A DNA stretch of 64,000 nucleotides from Myroides marinus (GTDB lineage Bacteria > Bacteroidota > Bacteroidia > Flavobacteriales > Flavobacteriaceae). Below are positions 35,252 through 45,278 of this stretch, in pieces (the stretch's first letter is position 1; every line of letters starts with the position of its first letter). The DNA lies in contig NZ_FNYS01000002.1 in the NCBI RefSeq assembly GCF_900109075.1, forward strand, positions 248,001 through 312,000. The letters are read 5' to 3'. Under the pieces are notes generated by a model. That model searched no databases. It saw nothing but the letters and a program-made list of their open reading frames with translations, and had not been told where the DNA came from. A program made the translations under genes and the position numbers.

Positions 35252-36112
35252 TTAGTTGTTTAATGCCTCAGCACCTCCAACAATCTCTAAAATTTCATTT
35301 GTAATTGCAGCTTGACGAGCTTTATTATAGCTTAATGTCAAATCATCTCTAAGCTCTTTAGCATTATCAGTAGCTTTATGCATAGCAGTCATACGAGCAC
35401 CATGTTCTGAAGCAACTGAATCAGCAACAGCTTTTAATAATTGAGTTTTTAAAGAAAGAGGAATCAAAGTATTGATAATCTCTTCTTTAGAAGGCTCATA
35501 TATATAGTCAGAACTTGTATTTTCACTAGTTTCAACTGGTAACAATGGTAAGAACTGTTCAGTTACTACATCTTGAGTAGCAGCATTCTTAAATTGATTG
35601 TAAACAATTTGAATAGAATCATACTTTTCTTCAACGAAAGCATTCATCATCTGCTCAGCGATAACCTCACAATTTGCAAAATCTACATGATCAAACAAAT
35701 CACTTTTATTCTCAATTACAGTAAAAGATTTACGTAATATATCGTGACCTTTTTTACCAATTGTCAATAAATCAACATTAACGTCTTTGTATTGAGTAGC
35801 TTTAAGTACATTTATTTGCTTAATAATATTTGCATTAAAACCACCACACAAACCTCTGTTTGAAGTAATAACTACAAGAAGTACATTTTTGATCTCTCTT
35901 TCTTGAGAGTATACCCCAGAATTATCACCTTCTAAAGTTGCGCTAACATTTTGAATCAATTCAGTCAACTTTTCTGAATATGGACGCATTGCCATAATAG
36001 TATCAGTAGCCTTTTTTAGTTTAGCTGCAGACACCATCTTCATAGCAGAAGTAATCTGCATAGTCGATCCGATTGATGAAATCCTATTACGTATTTCCTT
36101 AAGGTTTGCCAT
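35252..36112 (-). CDS. atpG: F-type ATP synthase gamma subunit
   Basis: The 286-residue rotor shaft has the family opening NLKEIRNRISSIGSTMQITSAMKMVSAAKL and the C-terminal helix MTAMHKATDNAKELRDDLTLSYNKARQAAITNEI, the two coiled-coil arms that turn inside the alpha3beta3 ring. The middle contains ITSNRGLCGGFNANI. It is the last gene of the operon. In Bacteroidota atpD and atpC usually sit elsewhere, and here too the operon ends at atpG with a strong terminator. Confidence 0.96.
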   Translation of the reverse strand: MANLKEIRNRISSIGSTMQITSAMKMVSAAKLKKATDTIMAMRPYSEKLTELIQNVSATLEGDNSGVYSQEREIKNVLLVVITSNRGLCGGFNANIIKQINVLKATQYKDVNVDLLTIGKKGHDILRKSFTVIENKSDLFDHVDFANCEVIAEQMMNAFVEEKYDSIQIVYNQFKNAATQDVVTEQFLPLLPVETSENTSSDYIYEPSKEEIINTLIPLSLKTQLLKAVADSVASEHGARMTAMHKATDNAKELRDDLTLSYNKARQAAITNEILEIVGGAEALNN

Positions 36113-36176
36113 TGTAATTTGTATATAAATCTATCCACAAATAGTCAAATGACTACTTGTGGATAAACATTATTTC

Positions 36177-37751
36177 TTAATATTTTGAAGAGATCTCTTT
36201 AGCTACTTTCTCTAATACAGCAGTAATTTCGTCAGTGAATTTACCAGCTTTTAATTGGTTTAAAGTATCTCTATGACGAGAATTTAAAGCATCAAGATAA
36301 TCTTTCTCAAATTCTTTAACTTTAGAAACAGGAACGTTTCTTAATAAGTTTTTAGAACCAGCGTAGATAATAGCTACTTGATCTTCTACAGTATAAGGAT
36401 CGTTAACTGCTTGTTTCAAGATTTCAACGTTACGTTGTCCTTTTGAAATTACATTCATTGTAGCAGCATCTAAATCAGAACCAAACTTAGCGAAAGCTTC
36501 TAACTCACGGTATTGAGCTTGGTCAAGTTTTAATGTACCAGCTACTTTCTTCATTGACTTAATCTGAGCAGAACCTCCAACACGAGATACAGAGATACCT
36601 ACGTTGATCGCTGGACGTACACCAGAGTTAAATAAATCAGATTCTAAGAATATCTGTCCATCAGTAATCGAAATTACGTTTGTTGGGATATAAGCAGAAA
36701 CGTCACCAGCTTGAGTTTCGATAATTGGAAGAGCAGTTAATGAACCACCACCTTTAACGAATGGTCTGATAGATTCTGGTAAATCATTCATGTTTTTAGC
36801 GATTTCATCATCACCGATTACACGAGCAGCACGCTCTAATAATCTTGAGTGAAGATAGAAAACGTCTCCAGGGTAAGCTTCACGTCCTGGTGGGCGACGT
36901 AAGATTAATGACATCTCACGGTAAGCTACCGCTTGTTTTGATAAATCATCATAGATAATTAATGCAGGACGTCCTGTATCACGGAAATACTCTCCGATAG
37001 CAGCACCAGCCATAGCAGAGTAAACTTGCATTGGAGCAGGGTCAGAAGCATTAGCAGCAACAATGATAGTATAGTCCATTGCACCTTTATCTTCTAAAGT
37101 TTTAGCAATACCTGCTACAGTAGAAGCTTTTTGTCCAATAGCTACATATATACAATAAACTGGCTGTCCAGCATCGTAAAATTCTTTTTGATTTAAGATA
37201 GTATCGATACAAACAGTAGTTTTACCTGTTTGACGGTCACCAATTACTAACTCACGTTGTCCACGTCCGATAGGAATCATGGCATCAACAGATTTAATAC
37301 CTGTTTGTAACGGTTCAGTTACTGGTTGACGGTAGATAACTCCAGGAGCTTTACGCTCTAATGGCATCTCATATAAATCACCTTCAATAGCACCTTTTCC
37401 ATCGATTGGAAGACCTAATGTATTAACAACACGTCCTACCATCTTCTCACCTACTTTAAGTGATGCGATACGACCTGTTCTTTTTACTACAGAACCTTCA
37501 CTAACACCAACAGGAGCACCTAACAATACAATACCTACATTGTCTTGCTCAAGGTTTTGTACCATTGCTTCAAGTCCATTCTCAAATACAACTAGCTCTC
37601 CGTACTCAGCATTTGTTAACCCGTAAACACGAGCAACACCATCTCCTACTTCTAGTACTGTTCCTACTTCTTCTAAAGAAGCCTCTGAGCTAAATCCAGA
37701 TAATTGTTTCTTTAAAATCGCTGATATCTCAGCTGGTTTAATTTCCGCCAT
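36177..37751 (-). CDS. atpA: F-type ATP synthase alpha subunit
   Basis: The 524-residue F1 subunit has a P-loop GDRQTGKT at 171-178, the [23 protein letters not shown] segment and the [10 protein letters not shown] arginine-finger region. It binds nucleotide non-catalytically and contributes the arginine finger to the beta subunit's active site. It lies between atpH and atpG. The length is slightly above the E. coli protein (513). Confidence 0.97.
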   Translation of the reverse strand: MAEIKPAEISAILKKQLSGFSSEASLEEVGTVLEVGDGVARVYGLTNAEYGELVVFENGLEAMVQNLEQDNVGIVLLGAPVGVSEGSVVKRTGRIASLKVGEKMVGRVVNTLGLPIDGKGAIEGDLYEMPLERKAPGVIYRQPVTEPLQTGIKSVDAMIPIGRGQRELVIGDRQTGKTTVCIDTILNQKEFYDAGQPVYCIYVAIGQKASTVAGIAKTLEDKGAMDYTIIVAANASDPAPMQVYSAMAGAAIGEYFRDTGRPALIIYDDLSKQAVAYREMSLILRRPPGREAYPGDVFYLHSRLLERAARVIGDDEIAKNMNDLPESIRPFVKGGGSLTALPIIETQAGDVSAYIPTNVISITDGQIFLESDLFNSGVRPAINVGISVSRVGGSAQIKSMKKVAGTLKLDQAQYRELEAFAKFGSDLDAATMNVISKGQRNVEILKQAVNDPYTVEDQVAIIYAGSKNLLRNVPVSKVKEFEKDYLDALNSRHRDTLNQLKAGKFTDEITAVLEKVAKEISSKY

Positions 37752-37793
37752 TTTTATCTATGTTTATACACGAACATTCGTGCGGTGATTTTT

Positions 37794-38330
37794 TTAATTA
37801 GTTAATTCTCTTTTTAATACTTGTAATTGATTCGCTATCGAAGCATTGTATTGTTTATCTCCCATTTTTAAGATAAATCCTCCTAAGATAGTAGTATCTA
37901 CTACGTTAGAAATGATGATCTGTTTTCCAGGAGCTAAACTTTGAACTTTAGATAAAACTTTGCTCTCTAAAGCCGCATCCATTGGAATAGCAGTTGTTAC
38001 AACTACCTTCTCAATACCTTTCAAAGCTTCGTATTGTTTTTGAAACTCTAAAGCAATAGATCCAAGAATTTCGAATCTTTTGTTTGCTTTAAGAACTTTA
38101 AACAACTCTTTAGTGCTTTGATCAACATTAGTGAATACTTCTAACAAAGCATTTAATTTAATCTCATCACTGATGATTGGATTAACTAAAAACACTTTTA
38201 AGTCCTCACTTTGAGATACTGATTCAGAGATCAAGATCATATCACTATTAATAGCTTCAGCGTTTCCTTTTTGACCAGAAACTTCTAGCATTGCTTTTGC
38301 ATATCTTGCAGCTGCTCTAGTGCTTACCAT
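37794..38330 (-). CDS. atpH: F-type ATP synthase delta subunit
   Basis: The 178-residue peripheral-stalk subunit has the OSCP/delta opening RAAARYAKAMLEVS, a helical N domain and the C-terminal motif DTTILGGFILKMGDKQYNASI typical of delta. It links the b stalk to the top of the F1 alpha subunits. It is 13 bp downstream of atpF and followed by atpA. Confidence 0.94.
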   Translation of the reverse strand: MVSTRAAARYAKAMLEVSGQKGNAEAINSDMILISESVSQSEDLKVFLVNPIISDEIKLNALLEVFTNVDQSTKELFKVLKANKRFEILGSIALEFQKQYEALKGIEKVVVTTAIPMDAALESKVLSKVQSLAPGKQIIISNVVDTTILGGFILKMGDKQYNASIANQLQVLKRELTN

Positions 38331-38343
38331 AATGATCCTTTTA

Positions 38344-38844
38344 TTAGTTTAGTTTAACGTCATCTAACATCTTCTCAACCAATTTAGCTTGAGCTTCAGT
38401 GTTAGCTAGTTCTTCTTTCAATAATTTTTCAGCGATTTCAATAGAAATTGAAGAAACTTGAGTTTTTAACTCAACGATAGCAGCAGCTTTTTCGCTTTCG
38501 ATAGTAGCTTTAGCTTGAGAGATCATTTTCTCTCCTACAGCTTCACCTTCAGCTTTAGCATCAGCTAACATTTTTTCTTTAATTTCACGAGCTTCCTTAA
38601 TTAATGCATCACGCTCAGCACGAGCTTCAGCTAGTAATTTCTCGTTATCAGCTTTTAAATTAGCCATTTCTCTTTTAGCATTTTCAGCAGCTGCTAATGC
38701 ATCAGCGATACCCTCTTCACGAGCCTCTAAAGCATTTACAATTGGTTTCCATGCAAATTTTCCTAGGATGAATACGATCACCAATAGAATGATGAACTGC
38801 CAGAAAAATAATCCAAAACCGAAATCGTTAATTAATTTATCCAT
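38344..38844 (-). CDS. atpF: F-type ATP synthase b subunit
   Basis: The 166-residue protein has one TM helix at about 10-32 (FFWQFIILLVIVFILGKFAWKPI) followed by a long charged, Ala-rich coiled coil (KREMANLKADNEKLLAEARAERD and on to residue 160). This is the stator stalk anchored in the membrane. A 94-bp gap separates it from atpE. Confidence 0.95.
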   Translation of the reverse strand: MDKLINDFGFGLFFWQFIILLVIVFILGKFAWKPIVNALEAREEGIADALAAAENAKREMANLKADNEKLLAEARAERDALIKEAREIKEKMLADAKAEGEAVGEKMISQAKATIESEKAAAIVELKTQVSSISIEIAEKLLKEELANTEAQAKLVEKMLDDVKLN

Positions 38845-38938
38845 TATCTAAAATTATACTTTTTAATACCTATGTTGTTTAATTAAGAAGTTTACCTGCA
38901 ACCAACCGTTGCAGATAAACTCTTTTTCTTGTCTTGGA

Positions 38939-39148
<210 letters not shown>

Positions 39149-39187
39149 TTAATTAAACAAATTTTATTTTTATTCTATTTTAATCTA

Positions 39188-40390
39188 CTAGTGGTGTGCT
39201 TCATCATGTTCGTGCTCTGCAACTGCCATTCCAATAAATAAAGAAGACAACATTGTAAAGATGAACGCTTGTAAGAAAGCAACTAATATTTCCAAAATAA
39301 CTAAGAACGTAGATAAGAAGAATCCTATTCCCACAGCTCCTGCAGTACCTAAAGCTTCCTTCATAACGAAGATAATAGCGATAAGACCAAATACTACTGA
39401 GTGACCTGCTGTAATGTTAGCGAATAAACGAACCATTAACGAGAAAGGCTTAATTAAAGCTCCTAAAATCTCGATAGGTGCTAACATAATTTTCATTGGA
39501 ACTGGTACACCTGGCATCCAGAACATGTGTTTCCAATAATCCTTATTTGCAGAGAACTGAGTAATTATGAATGTAAAGATTGCCAAACACGCAGTTACTG
39601 AAATACTTCCTGTAACGTTAAATCCTAGTGGAGTCAATCCTAATAAGTTCAATAAGAAAATTAAGAAAAATACAGATAATAAGTATGGCATAAACTTCTT
39701 GTATTTATCTTTTCCAATATTTGGAACTGCCATCTCATCACGAACATAAAGTACCATTGGCTCTAGTGCTCTAGCAAATCCTTTAGGTAAATTGTTCGGT
39801 CCTTTTTTATATGTCTTAGCTAAGCTTAAGAACATAAGGAAAATTAAAACTGTAGTGAATAATAACGATGCAACGTTTTTAGTAATAGAGAAATCTAATG
39901 GTTTCTCATTTGTAGGGTGGTGTGCCTCATCATAAGAGATAGTCCCCTCTGCATCAGTTTTGTATATCTTACCGTGATATAACTTGTAGTGTTGTCCATC
40001 TTTCTCAACTACTTTGTTTCCGTAGTCAAATTCAGAAGACATAAATACTTTAAGACCATTGTCTATTAAAATAACTGGTAAAGAAAAACCGTAATGTTTT
40101 CCAGTCTCTTCATCAGAGAAGAAAATGAATGAATAATCATCTGCTAAGTGGTGCGTGATGTGATCTTGCACTTTTTCAGCTTGTGATTTTTCACCTGCTA
40201 CGTGTTCTGCTTCAGCTTCATGCTCATGATCAGCTACTTCAGCAGCATTAATTGTTTCTCCCAATGACTGCTCTGTTTCTTGGACAGATTCACCAAGGGT
40301 TTGAGCATTAGATTGTGCGTACGAAAATACCGACGATGCTGTAAAAATAACAGCTGCTAATAAATTCAGTGATTTCTTCAGAGTCACCAT
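39188..40390 (-). CDS. atpB: F-type ATP synthase a subunit, with extended N terminus
   Basis: The 400-residue protein is much longer than E. coli subunit a (271). Residues 1-25 look like a signal peptide (...VFSYAQ), followed by a His/Glu-rich extracytoplasmic segment to about 170, as in other Bacteroidota. The membrane core has SLMVRLFANITAGHSV, with the essential Arg next to the c ring, and an exit-channel helix near the C terminus, which ends in HEHDEAHH. It has its own -7 element upstream, so the atp genes can be expressed apart from the porW part. Confidence 0.94.
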   Translation of the reverse strand: MVTLKKSLNLLAAVIFTASSVFSYAQSNAQTLGESVQETEQSLGETINAAEVADHEHEAEAEHVAGEKSQAEKVQDHITHHLADDYSFIFFSDEETGKHYGFSLPVILIDNGLKVFMSSEFDYGNKVVEKDGQHYKLYHGKIYKTDAEGTISYDEAHHPTNEKPLDFSITKNVASLLFTTVLIFLMFLSLAKTYKKGPNNLPKGFARALEPMVLYVRDEMAVPNIGKDKYKKFMPYLLSVFFLIFLLNLLGLTPLGFNVTGSISVTACLAIFTFIITQFSANKDYWKHMFWMPGVPVPMKIMLAPIEILGALIKPFSLMVRLFANITAGHSVVFGLIAIIFVMKEALGTAGAVGIGFFLSTFLVILEILVAFLQAFIFTMLSSLFIGMAVAEHEHDEAHH

Positions 40391-40431
40391 ACCTTAACTT
40401 CTTGAATATTTATGGTTCTTAAAATTTTGTG

Positions 40432-40439
40432 CAAAAGTA
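40432..40439 (-). promoter_or_regulatory. Candidate -7 element (TACTTTTG) of the atpB operon
   Basis: Full match to TAnnTTTG on the minus strand in the 105-bp gap before atpB, 42 bp upstream of the start codon. It separates the atp structural genes from the upstream porW-bactofilin-atpZ part. Confidence 0.5.
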
Positions 40440-40495
40440 CAATAAATCTTAGATAATCATACTTTCTAATGAAACTTTTTTTTATTATCTTTCTT

Positions 40496-40894
40496 CTAAC
40501 TAACCTTCTTATTTAAAATATGATATGCTACAAACGCATCTCCTCCTAAATAAATCAAGACTACTATCAGAAAATTATATTTAAAAAGTTCGTCAACATT
40601 CTCGCTATCTAAGCCCTCACGAACAAAAAGATAACTTGCCAATAAACGAACTGTAATAAATCCTAAAAAAACATAACCTAAACTATTCGGCATACTTGTT
40701 TTTATCCCTACCATAGCTAATAAAATACCTATAGAAAACAAAAACTCAAAACCATAAAATCCAACTAACGAATAACCTAAATCTACAAATGACTGACCAA
40801 AATCAGTAAATGTAAATGCAACAAAATGCAATGCAAATATAACTACTAAAGCTCCTAAAAGCTTTAATCCTAAACCTATCGTTTCTTTATCCAT
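40496..40894 (-). CDS. Small four-helix membrane protein of the ATP synthase locus (DUF6168-like)
   Basis: The 132-residue protein has four hydrophobic segments at about 12-30, 45-66, 70-90 and 105-125, and no catalytic motif. It overlaps atpZ by one base (TAATG type), so the two are translated together. Its position between atpZ and atpB is where Fo-assembly proteins such as AtpI lie in other bacteria. I think it belongs to the DUF6168 family found in flavobacteria, but I am not certain. A role in Fo assembly is inference from position. Confidence 0.7.
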   Translation of the reverse strand: MDKETIGLGLKLLGALVVIFALHFVAFTFTDFGQSFVDLGYSLVGFYGFEFLFSIGILLAMVGIKTSMPNSLGYVFLGFITVRLLASYLFVREGLDSENVDELFKYNFLIVVLIYLGGDAFVAYHILNKKVS

Positions 40895-41109
40895 TAATCT
40901 TTATTTAATTGATTTACTTGTTTTATAACTTGGTACAAAGCTAATCCTACTCCGAGTAACGTACAAATTTTATTTGCTAATCCGTCAACTAAATTATACT
41001 TATTGTCTAACCAAGTACCTAACAAGTGAAACAAATAAATAGTTACACCCATCTGTATAGGTATATTTATCAAGCTTAACCAACGATTAGGTTTAGAGTT
41101 TTTACTCAC
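40894..41109 (-). CDS. atpZ: AtpZ/AtpI-family protein
   Basis: The 71-residue protein has two hydrophobic helices (about 14-32 and 45-63) with the typical LINIPIQMGVTIYLFHLLGTWLDNKY and LLGVGLALYQVIKQV segments. AtpZ/AtpI help insert or assemble the c ring, and in some species they carry Mg2+/Ca2+. It sits 2 bp after the bactofilin gene and overlaps the next gene by one base. Confidence 0.85.
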   Translation of the reverse strand: MSKNSKPNRWLSLINIPIQMGVTIYLFHLLGTWLDNKYNLVDGLANKICTLLGVGLALYQVIKQVNQLNKD

Positions 41110-41111
41110 TA

Positions 41112-41498
41112 CTATTTACTGCTTTTATTATTGCTATCACCAGTGATAGTCATATCACATTTCACCTGAATTTTAGCACCAGGTACTACAGAAAGTCTTC
41201 CTACAAGTAAATCACCCTTTACATCAGCCGTTTCTTTGATATGTAGTAAATCTTTAACCTTCAATACACCTTCCACTATACCTTCAATATCTGCATTTTC
41301 ACAATCAACATTACCAATAATCTTAGCCTTAGGTCCTACGACCACTCTACCTGCTACTTTTAGATTACCGTGTAACTCTCCATCTAAACGCAAATCTGTT
41401 ACTGCCTCTATATCCCCTTTAATTATTGTAGCCTCAATAATTCTGTTTGTTTTACCTAACTGGTCTATAGGCCCGCCTTCTTTACTCTTTTGAAACAT
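41112..41498 (-). CDS. Bactofilin (polymer-forming cytoskeletal protein)
   Basis: The 128-residue protein has a beta-helix bactofilin core at about 20-115, seen as short repeated turns of hydrophobic and glycine residues (LDGELHGNLKVAGRVVVGPKAKIIGNVDCENADI...). Unstructured N and C ends (FQKSKEGGPID, GDSNNKSSK) are typical. Bactofilins form filaments without nucleotide that scaffold cell-wall enzymes or polar structures. It lies between porW/sprE and atpZ with 2-28 bp spacing, so it is probably co-transcribed. Confidence 0.9.
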   Translation of the reverse strand: MFQKSKEGGPIDQLGKTNRIIEATIIKGDIEAVTDLRLDGELHGNLKVAGRVVVGPKAKIIGNVDCENADIEGIVEGVLKVKDLLHIKETADVKGDLLVGRLSVVPGAKIQVKCDMTITGDSNNKSSK

Positions 41499-41526
41499 AA
41501 TATTTATTTTTTTTCAACCTTATTCT

Positions 41527-44187
41527 CTAACCTTCTTTGGGAGTGAGATACTCTTCCCAATTCTTCTTAATCTGAACTATAATATAGTTCTCAGCACTAA
41601 TCACTACAGCATTATTATTCATACTATGTGCTGCCTTCTCTGCCTCCTCTTTTGTCTTAAATCCGTGTAATACTAAGAATTCCTTGCTATCTAAATACAT
41701 ATCCTCAGAATACTTAATACCTCTACTGCTATTATTTGTCGAAAACTGTATAAAACTACGACTTAACATTTGACTATCAGAAGATTGTTTATCATTCACG
41801 AAGATAACAACTTTCCAGTTTTTAGAATCCCCATTTGTAAAGTTTCTACTTTCTAAAGACGGAATAGTTGTTTTCAACAAGTTCTCAGCCTCTTTTCCTT
41901 CTTTAGATGAACTATAAGTTAAAGCTACAAAGTTCAGTGCTTCTTTATAAGCTGTAATACCCTTTAATTTACCGATTACATGAGCTTTAAGCAATTCTAA
42001 CTTACTCACATAACCATCATCATCAAAACGCTCTAATGCGCTGTCTATAGCTCTAAGAGCATTATTATAATCTCCTCCTTGCGCATACACTTTATAAGCT
42101 TGTGCATAAATCTGTTCTGGAGATAAATCATCTATCTTATCCACAGACATATTCTGTAGTAATTTAGCATATCTCGAATTAGGATATTGGCTAATTATAC
42201 GATCTTTCATTGCTACAGCCTTAGCCATATCTATCTCTAGATAAATCTTATACAACTTATACATACTTGGCAAGACCAGACGTTCAGTTGGATCAAAAGT
42301 CAATAGAGCTTCTAAACGGCTACTAGCCAAATCATACTTTTTAAAACGATCAGCATACATAGACCCCAATTGGAAATAGGCGAAATCCCTATCTTTCTTC
42401 AGAGAAGCTATCTCCATTTCATCCGTAGGAATCTTAGCTATATACGCATTGATATCATATCTAGCATCGTTAAATTGTTCTGTTGTACCACTATTTGTAT
42501 TGCTATTCGCACTTGTAGTTGCCTCTTGATTTGACGCATTACTTTGCGCATCTTGTATATCACTTGCCCATCTCCAGTTATCTACTAGTGGTCTATTCCC
42601 CCATCTTCTTCTAAAGTCCATCTTACCATTAGACGTAGCTTGTGCTGAGTAGAAATAGAATGTTCTATTCCCTTGCCCTGTAGGAGCATTCACATCAAAT
42701 GCAGATGCAATAGCATCACCAAAATTAGCCATGTTAAAGTAATTTTGATTACCTGCTTTCTTACCTTTCAGATTAGCCTGAAGCTTTCTAAAATCCTCTT
42801 TTCTAAGATCATCTACATATTTTTGGAAATAACTTATTCTCTGATCGTCACTCATTGCTACTAATCGAAGAATACTATCATTCACATGAGCCACTTTTTC
42901 GAATGCCACAACATCTCTTAATGCATCACGTCTCTTAGTAATTCTAAATCTTTCTTTCGCTTTTGGAGGCATAATAGCTAATACACTATCATAATACTGC
43001 CCTGCTAATGCATACCCAGCCTCATTAAAGTAAATCTCAGCTATACTCAAATAATTCTGAGCCTTCAGCTGCTTATCTCCTTTACTAAGTTTTACCGCTT
43101 TCTTAAGAGAATTAAGAGCTTCTTTTGTATTTCCATTATGCTCATAGAACAATCCTACCTGTCTGTGTAACACATCTAAGTATGCCCTATTCTCACGGTC
43201 TTTAATAAGTTTTTTATATTTTTTTAAGAAAGCCACAGAGTCTTTGATAGACTCAAAGTTTAGCCCATACTGTTGAGCGTGTGACTGTATCACATAAGAG
43301 CGAGGACTCTTTCTGTTCATTTCGATAACTGTAGTAAATGCAGTAGCAGCTTCTCCTTTTCTACCCAGTTTACCATAGAGCTGTCCCAATATAAATGTAT
43401 ACCTAGCTCTTTCTTCCTTATCTTTTGTATTCTCTATAGCAATTTTTAGTGGTGCTATAGCCTGTTGATATTCTTCTATATTGATATATGCTTGTGTTAG
43501 CGTAGCATTAGCATCCGCCATCTGCTGTTTACTCAGCTCTTTCTTTTTATCCCTAAGTAATAGATTTAAATTCTTTATAGCAATATCGTCATAAGTAAGA
43601 CGTACATTAGTCTTTTCACGCCAGATACTAGCTTCATTAGCTAAGCTACCATCAGGATATTTATATAAGATATAATTAAACGCTTCCAACGCAGGTACAA
43701 ATCTACCATCGTAATATCTAGCCTGTCCGAGCATCAAATAAGCATCATCTATCTGAAAGTTTCTCTCACGTCCTTTGATATACATTGAGTGCTTCTGTAT
43801 CGCTTTAGCTGCTTTATCTTCAGCACGTCTAAATCCCTGCTCACCTTGTTCTTGCGCTCCTCCTAATTGATCACCATCCACTTGTATATTCTCGAGAATA
43901 GAACCTTTTTTAGATTCCAGAGATCTACCTCTATCAAACTCTCTAGTTGAGTCTATTTTAATATCAATACGTTCCACCGGAAGTATCTCCCAGAAGTCGT
44001 CAAAATAATCTTTCTTTAAGGAAATCAATGCATCATCATAAGCCAATTCACCATTATACAATATGTTATATCTCGTAGTCATAGCGTGATATCCTCGATT
44101 AAGAAGTCTATCCTGTTTCACAGAACAAGCGGCTCCTAGAAGAAGTACAGCCAAAAAGATTACATATTTTATACGATTTTTCAACAC
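41527..44187 (-). CDS. porW: Type IX secretion/gliding TPR lipoprotein PorW/SprE
   Basis: The 886-residue lipoprotein has its lipobox ending at C21 (LLLGAAC). It has many TPR-like helix pairs (for example AFNYILYKYPDGSLANEASIW, ALNSLKKAVKLSKGDKQLKAQ), a Ser/Thr/Asn-rich linker near 555-580 and a SPOR-like C-terminal end (FLVLHGFKTKEEAEKAAHSMNNNAVVIS). Its length is close to F. johnsoniae SprE. PorW/SprE is a periplasmic-side lipoprotein needed for secretion of adhesins and enzymes by the T9SS. In flavobacteria it commonly precedes bactofilin and the atp genes, as here. Confidence 0.88.
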   Translation of the reverse strand: MLKNRIKYVIFLAVLLLGAACSVKQDRLLNRGYHAMTTRYNILYNGELAYDDALISLKKDYFDDFWEILPVERIDIKIDSTREFDRGRSLESKKGSILENIQVDGDQLGGAQEQGEQGFRRAEDKAAKAIQKHSMYIKGRERNFQIDDAYLMLGQARYYDGRFVPALEAFNYILYKYPDGSLANEASIWREKTNVRLTYDDIAIKNLNLLLRDKKKELSKQQMADANATLTQAYINIEEYQQAIAPLKIAIENTKDKEERARYTFILGQLYGKLGRKGEAATAFTTVIEMNRKSPRSYVIQSHAQQYGLNFESIKDSVAFLKKYKKLIKDRENRAYLDVLHRQVGLFYEHNGNTKEALNSLKKAVKLSKGDKQLKAQNYLSIAEIYFNEAGYALAGQYYDSVLAIMPPKAKERFRITKRRDALRDVVAFEKVAHVNDSILRLVAMSDDQRISYFQKYVDDLRKEDFRKLQANLKGKKAGNQNYFNMANFGDAIASAFDVNAPTGQGNRTFYFYSAQATSNGKMDFRRRWGNRPLVDNWRWASDIQDAQSNASNQEATTSANSNTNSGTTEQFNDARYDINAYIAKIPTDEMEIASLKKDRDFAYFQLGSMYADRFKKYDLASSRLEALLTFDPTERLVLPSMYKLYKIYLEIDMAKAVAMKDRIISQYPNSRYAKLLQNMSVDKIDDLSPEQIYAQAYKVYAQGGDYNNALRAIDSALERFDDDGYVSKLELLKAHVIGKLKGITAYKEALNFVALTYSSSKEGKEAENLLKTTIPSLESRNFTNGDSKNWKVVIFVNDKQSSDSQMLSRSFIQFSTNNSSRGIKYSEDMYLDSKEFLVLHGFKTKEEAEKAAHSMNNNAVVISAENYIIVQIKKNWEEYLTPKEG

Positions 44188-44581
44188 AATGAGCTTTACT
44201 TAAAAACTACTATTTCTTTAATTTAGTATATAACAAAACGTAAAAATACACTACTTTTAGAAATACTAAGGCAGTATTTCAAAAGTTTTTGAACTTCTCT
44301 CACAAGTCAACAGATAAAAGAGATTCTAATTAAATATCTCGACACTACCATCTAATAAATTAGACTATACATAAAATATTCATCAGTAATAACACATTAT
44401 CTACAGCAACTTATTCCTAAAGATTACAATATTTCTACTTCTATTACATCCCTACTAATCTAAAAATAAAACCCTAGAAAGAACAAGTCTAACTAGGGTT
44501 CCGCTAACTAATCAATGTAAACACTATTCGACTATAGCCTATTATGGAAAACTATAGCGGCGAACATTATTGTTTAAATTT
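44188..44581. other. Intergenic region between porW and the ABC exporter
   Basis: No coding sequence was seen in about 394 bp. Near the exporter end lie a terminator hairpin (44466-44500) and a distant inverted repeat CCGCTA (44501) / TAGCGG (about 44556-44561). The rest is AT-rich without a clear promoter match to TAnnTTTG. Confidence 0.55.
44466..44500 (-). terminator. Terminator of the ABC exporter operon
   Basis: On the minus strand AACCCTAG ... CTAGGGTT (8-bp stem, 15-nt loop with partial inner pairing) is followed by TTATTTTT. It lies about 80 bp beyond the ATPase gene. Confidence 0.55.
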
Positions 44582-45277
44582 TTATATCTGAAAGAATGCT
44601 TCTAAAGCCTCGAACGTAATATCCGTAGTCATCACATCCTTCTGTACCTCACCTTTATCCAATGCTATGATACGATCAGACACTTCATAAGTATGTTGTA
44701 AATCGTGACTAGAGATAATAATTGTCGTCTCTCTACTCTGCATCTTCTGTTTTACTAACTCCTTTAATCTCAATTGGGTCGTAGGATCTAGATTAGCGAA
44801 GGGCTCATCCAGTACTACCAACTCAGGGTTCCCCATAAAAGCAGCTATAATCCCCACCTTCTTCTGATTTCCTTTTGAGAAGTCGCGTAAATACTTACGT
44901 TGCTTTAACACCTCTCCGTTAAAGAAGTTTCCATATTCATTTAGATAAGACTCTATATCTGCTCTATTCATCCCTCTAAGTTCTCCAACGAAATAGAAAT
45001 ATTCCTCAGGAGTCAAGTATCCTATTAAAAACGAATCGTCAAAGAACGATCCAGTATACTTCTTCCATTCCTCAGTTTCATTTACCACATTGCCCTTAGA
45101 GCTGATATTCCCTTGAGAAGGTTGTATCAAATCAAGTAATAAGCTAAAAAAAGTAGTTTTTCCAGCACCATTATTACCTACTAGTCCTACACTTTGTCCT
45201 TTTGTGATCTCTAAAGATGGAATATTCAATACAGTCTGTTGACCGTAAGATTTCACTAAATTATTTACTACTATCAT
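44582..45277 (-). CDS. ABC transporter ATP-binding protein
   Basis: The 231-residue ATPase has Walker A GNNGAGKTT, Q-loop region, a signature-like FSKGNQKKVGI in place of LSGGQ (common in the ABC-2 exporter class), Walker B LVVLDEPFANLDP and a switch His in SSHDLQH. I chose the ATG at 45277 because it follows the stop of the permease gene by one base. An in-frame ATG at 45298 would overlap that gene by 20 bp. Its partner is the DUF5687 permease. The substrate is unknown. Confidence 0.88.
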   Translation of the reverse strand: MIVVNNLVKSYGQQTVLNIPSLEITKGQSVGLVGNNGAGKTTFFSLLLDLIQPSQGNISSKGNVVNETEEWKKYTGSFFDDSFLIGYLTPEEYFYFVGELRGMNRADIESYLNEYGNFFNGEVLKQRKYLRDFSKGNQKKVGIIAAFMGNPELVVLDEPFANLDPTTQLRLKELVKQKMQSRETTIIISSHDLQHTYEVSDRIIALDKGEVQKDVMTTDITFEALEAFFQI

Positions 45278-45278
45278 A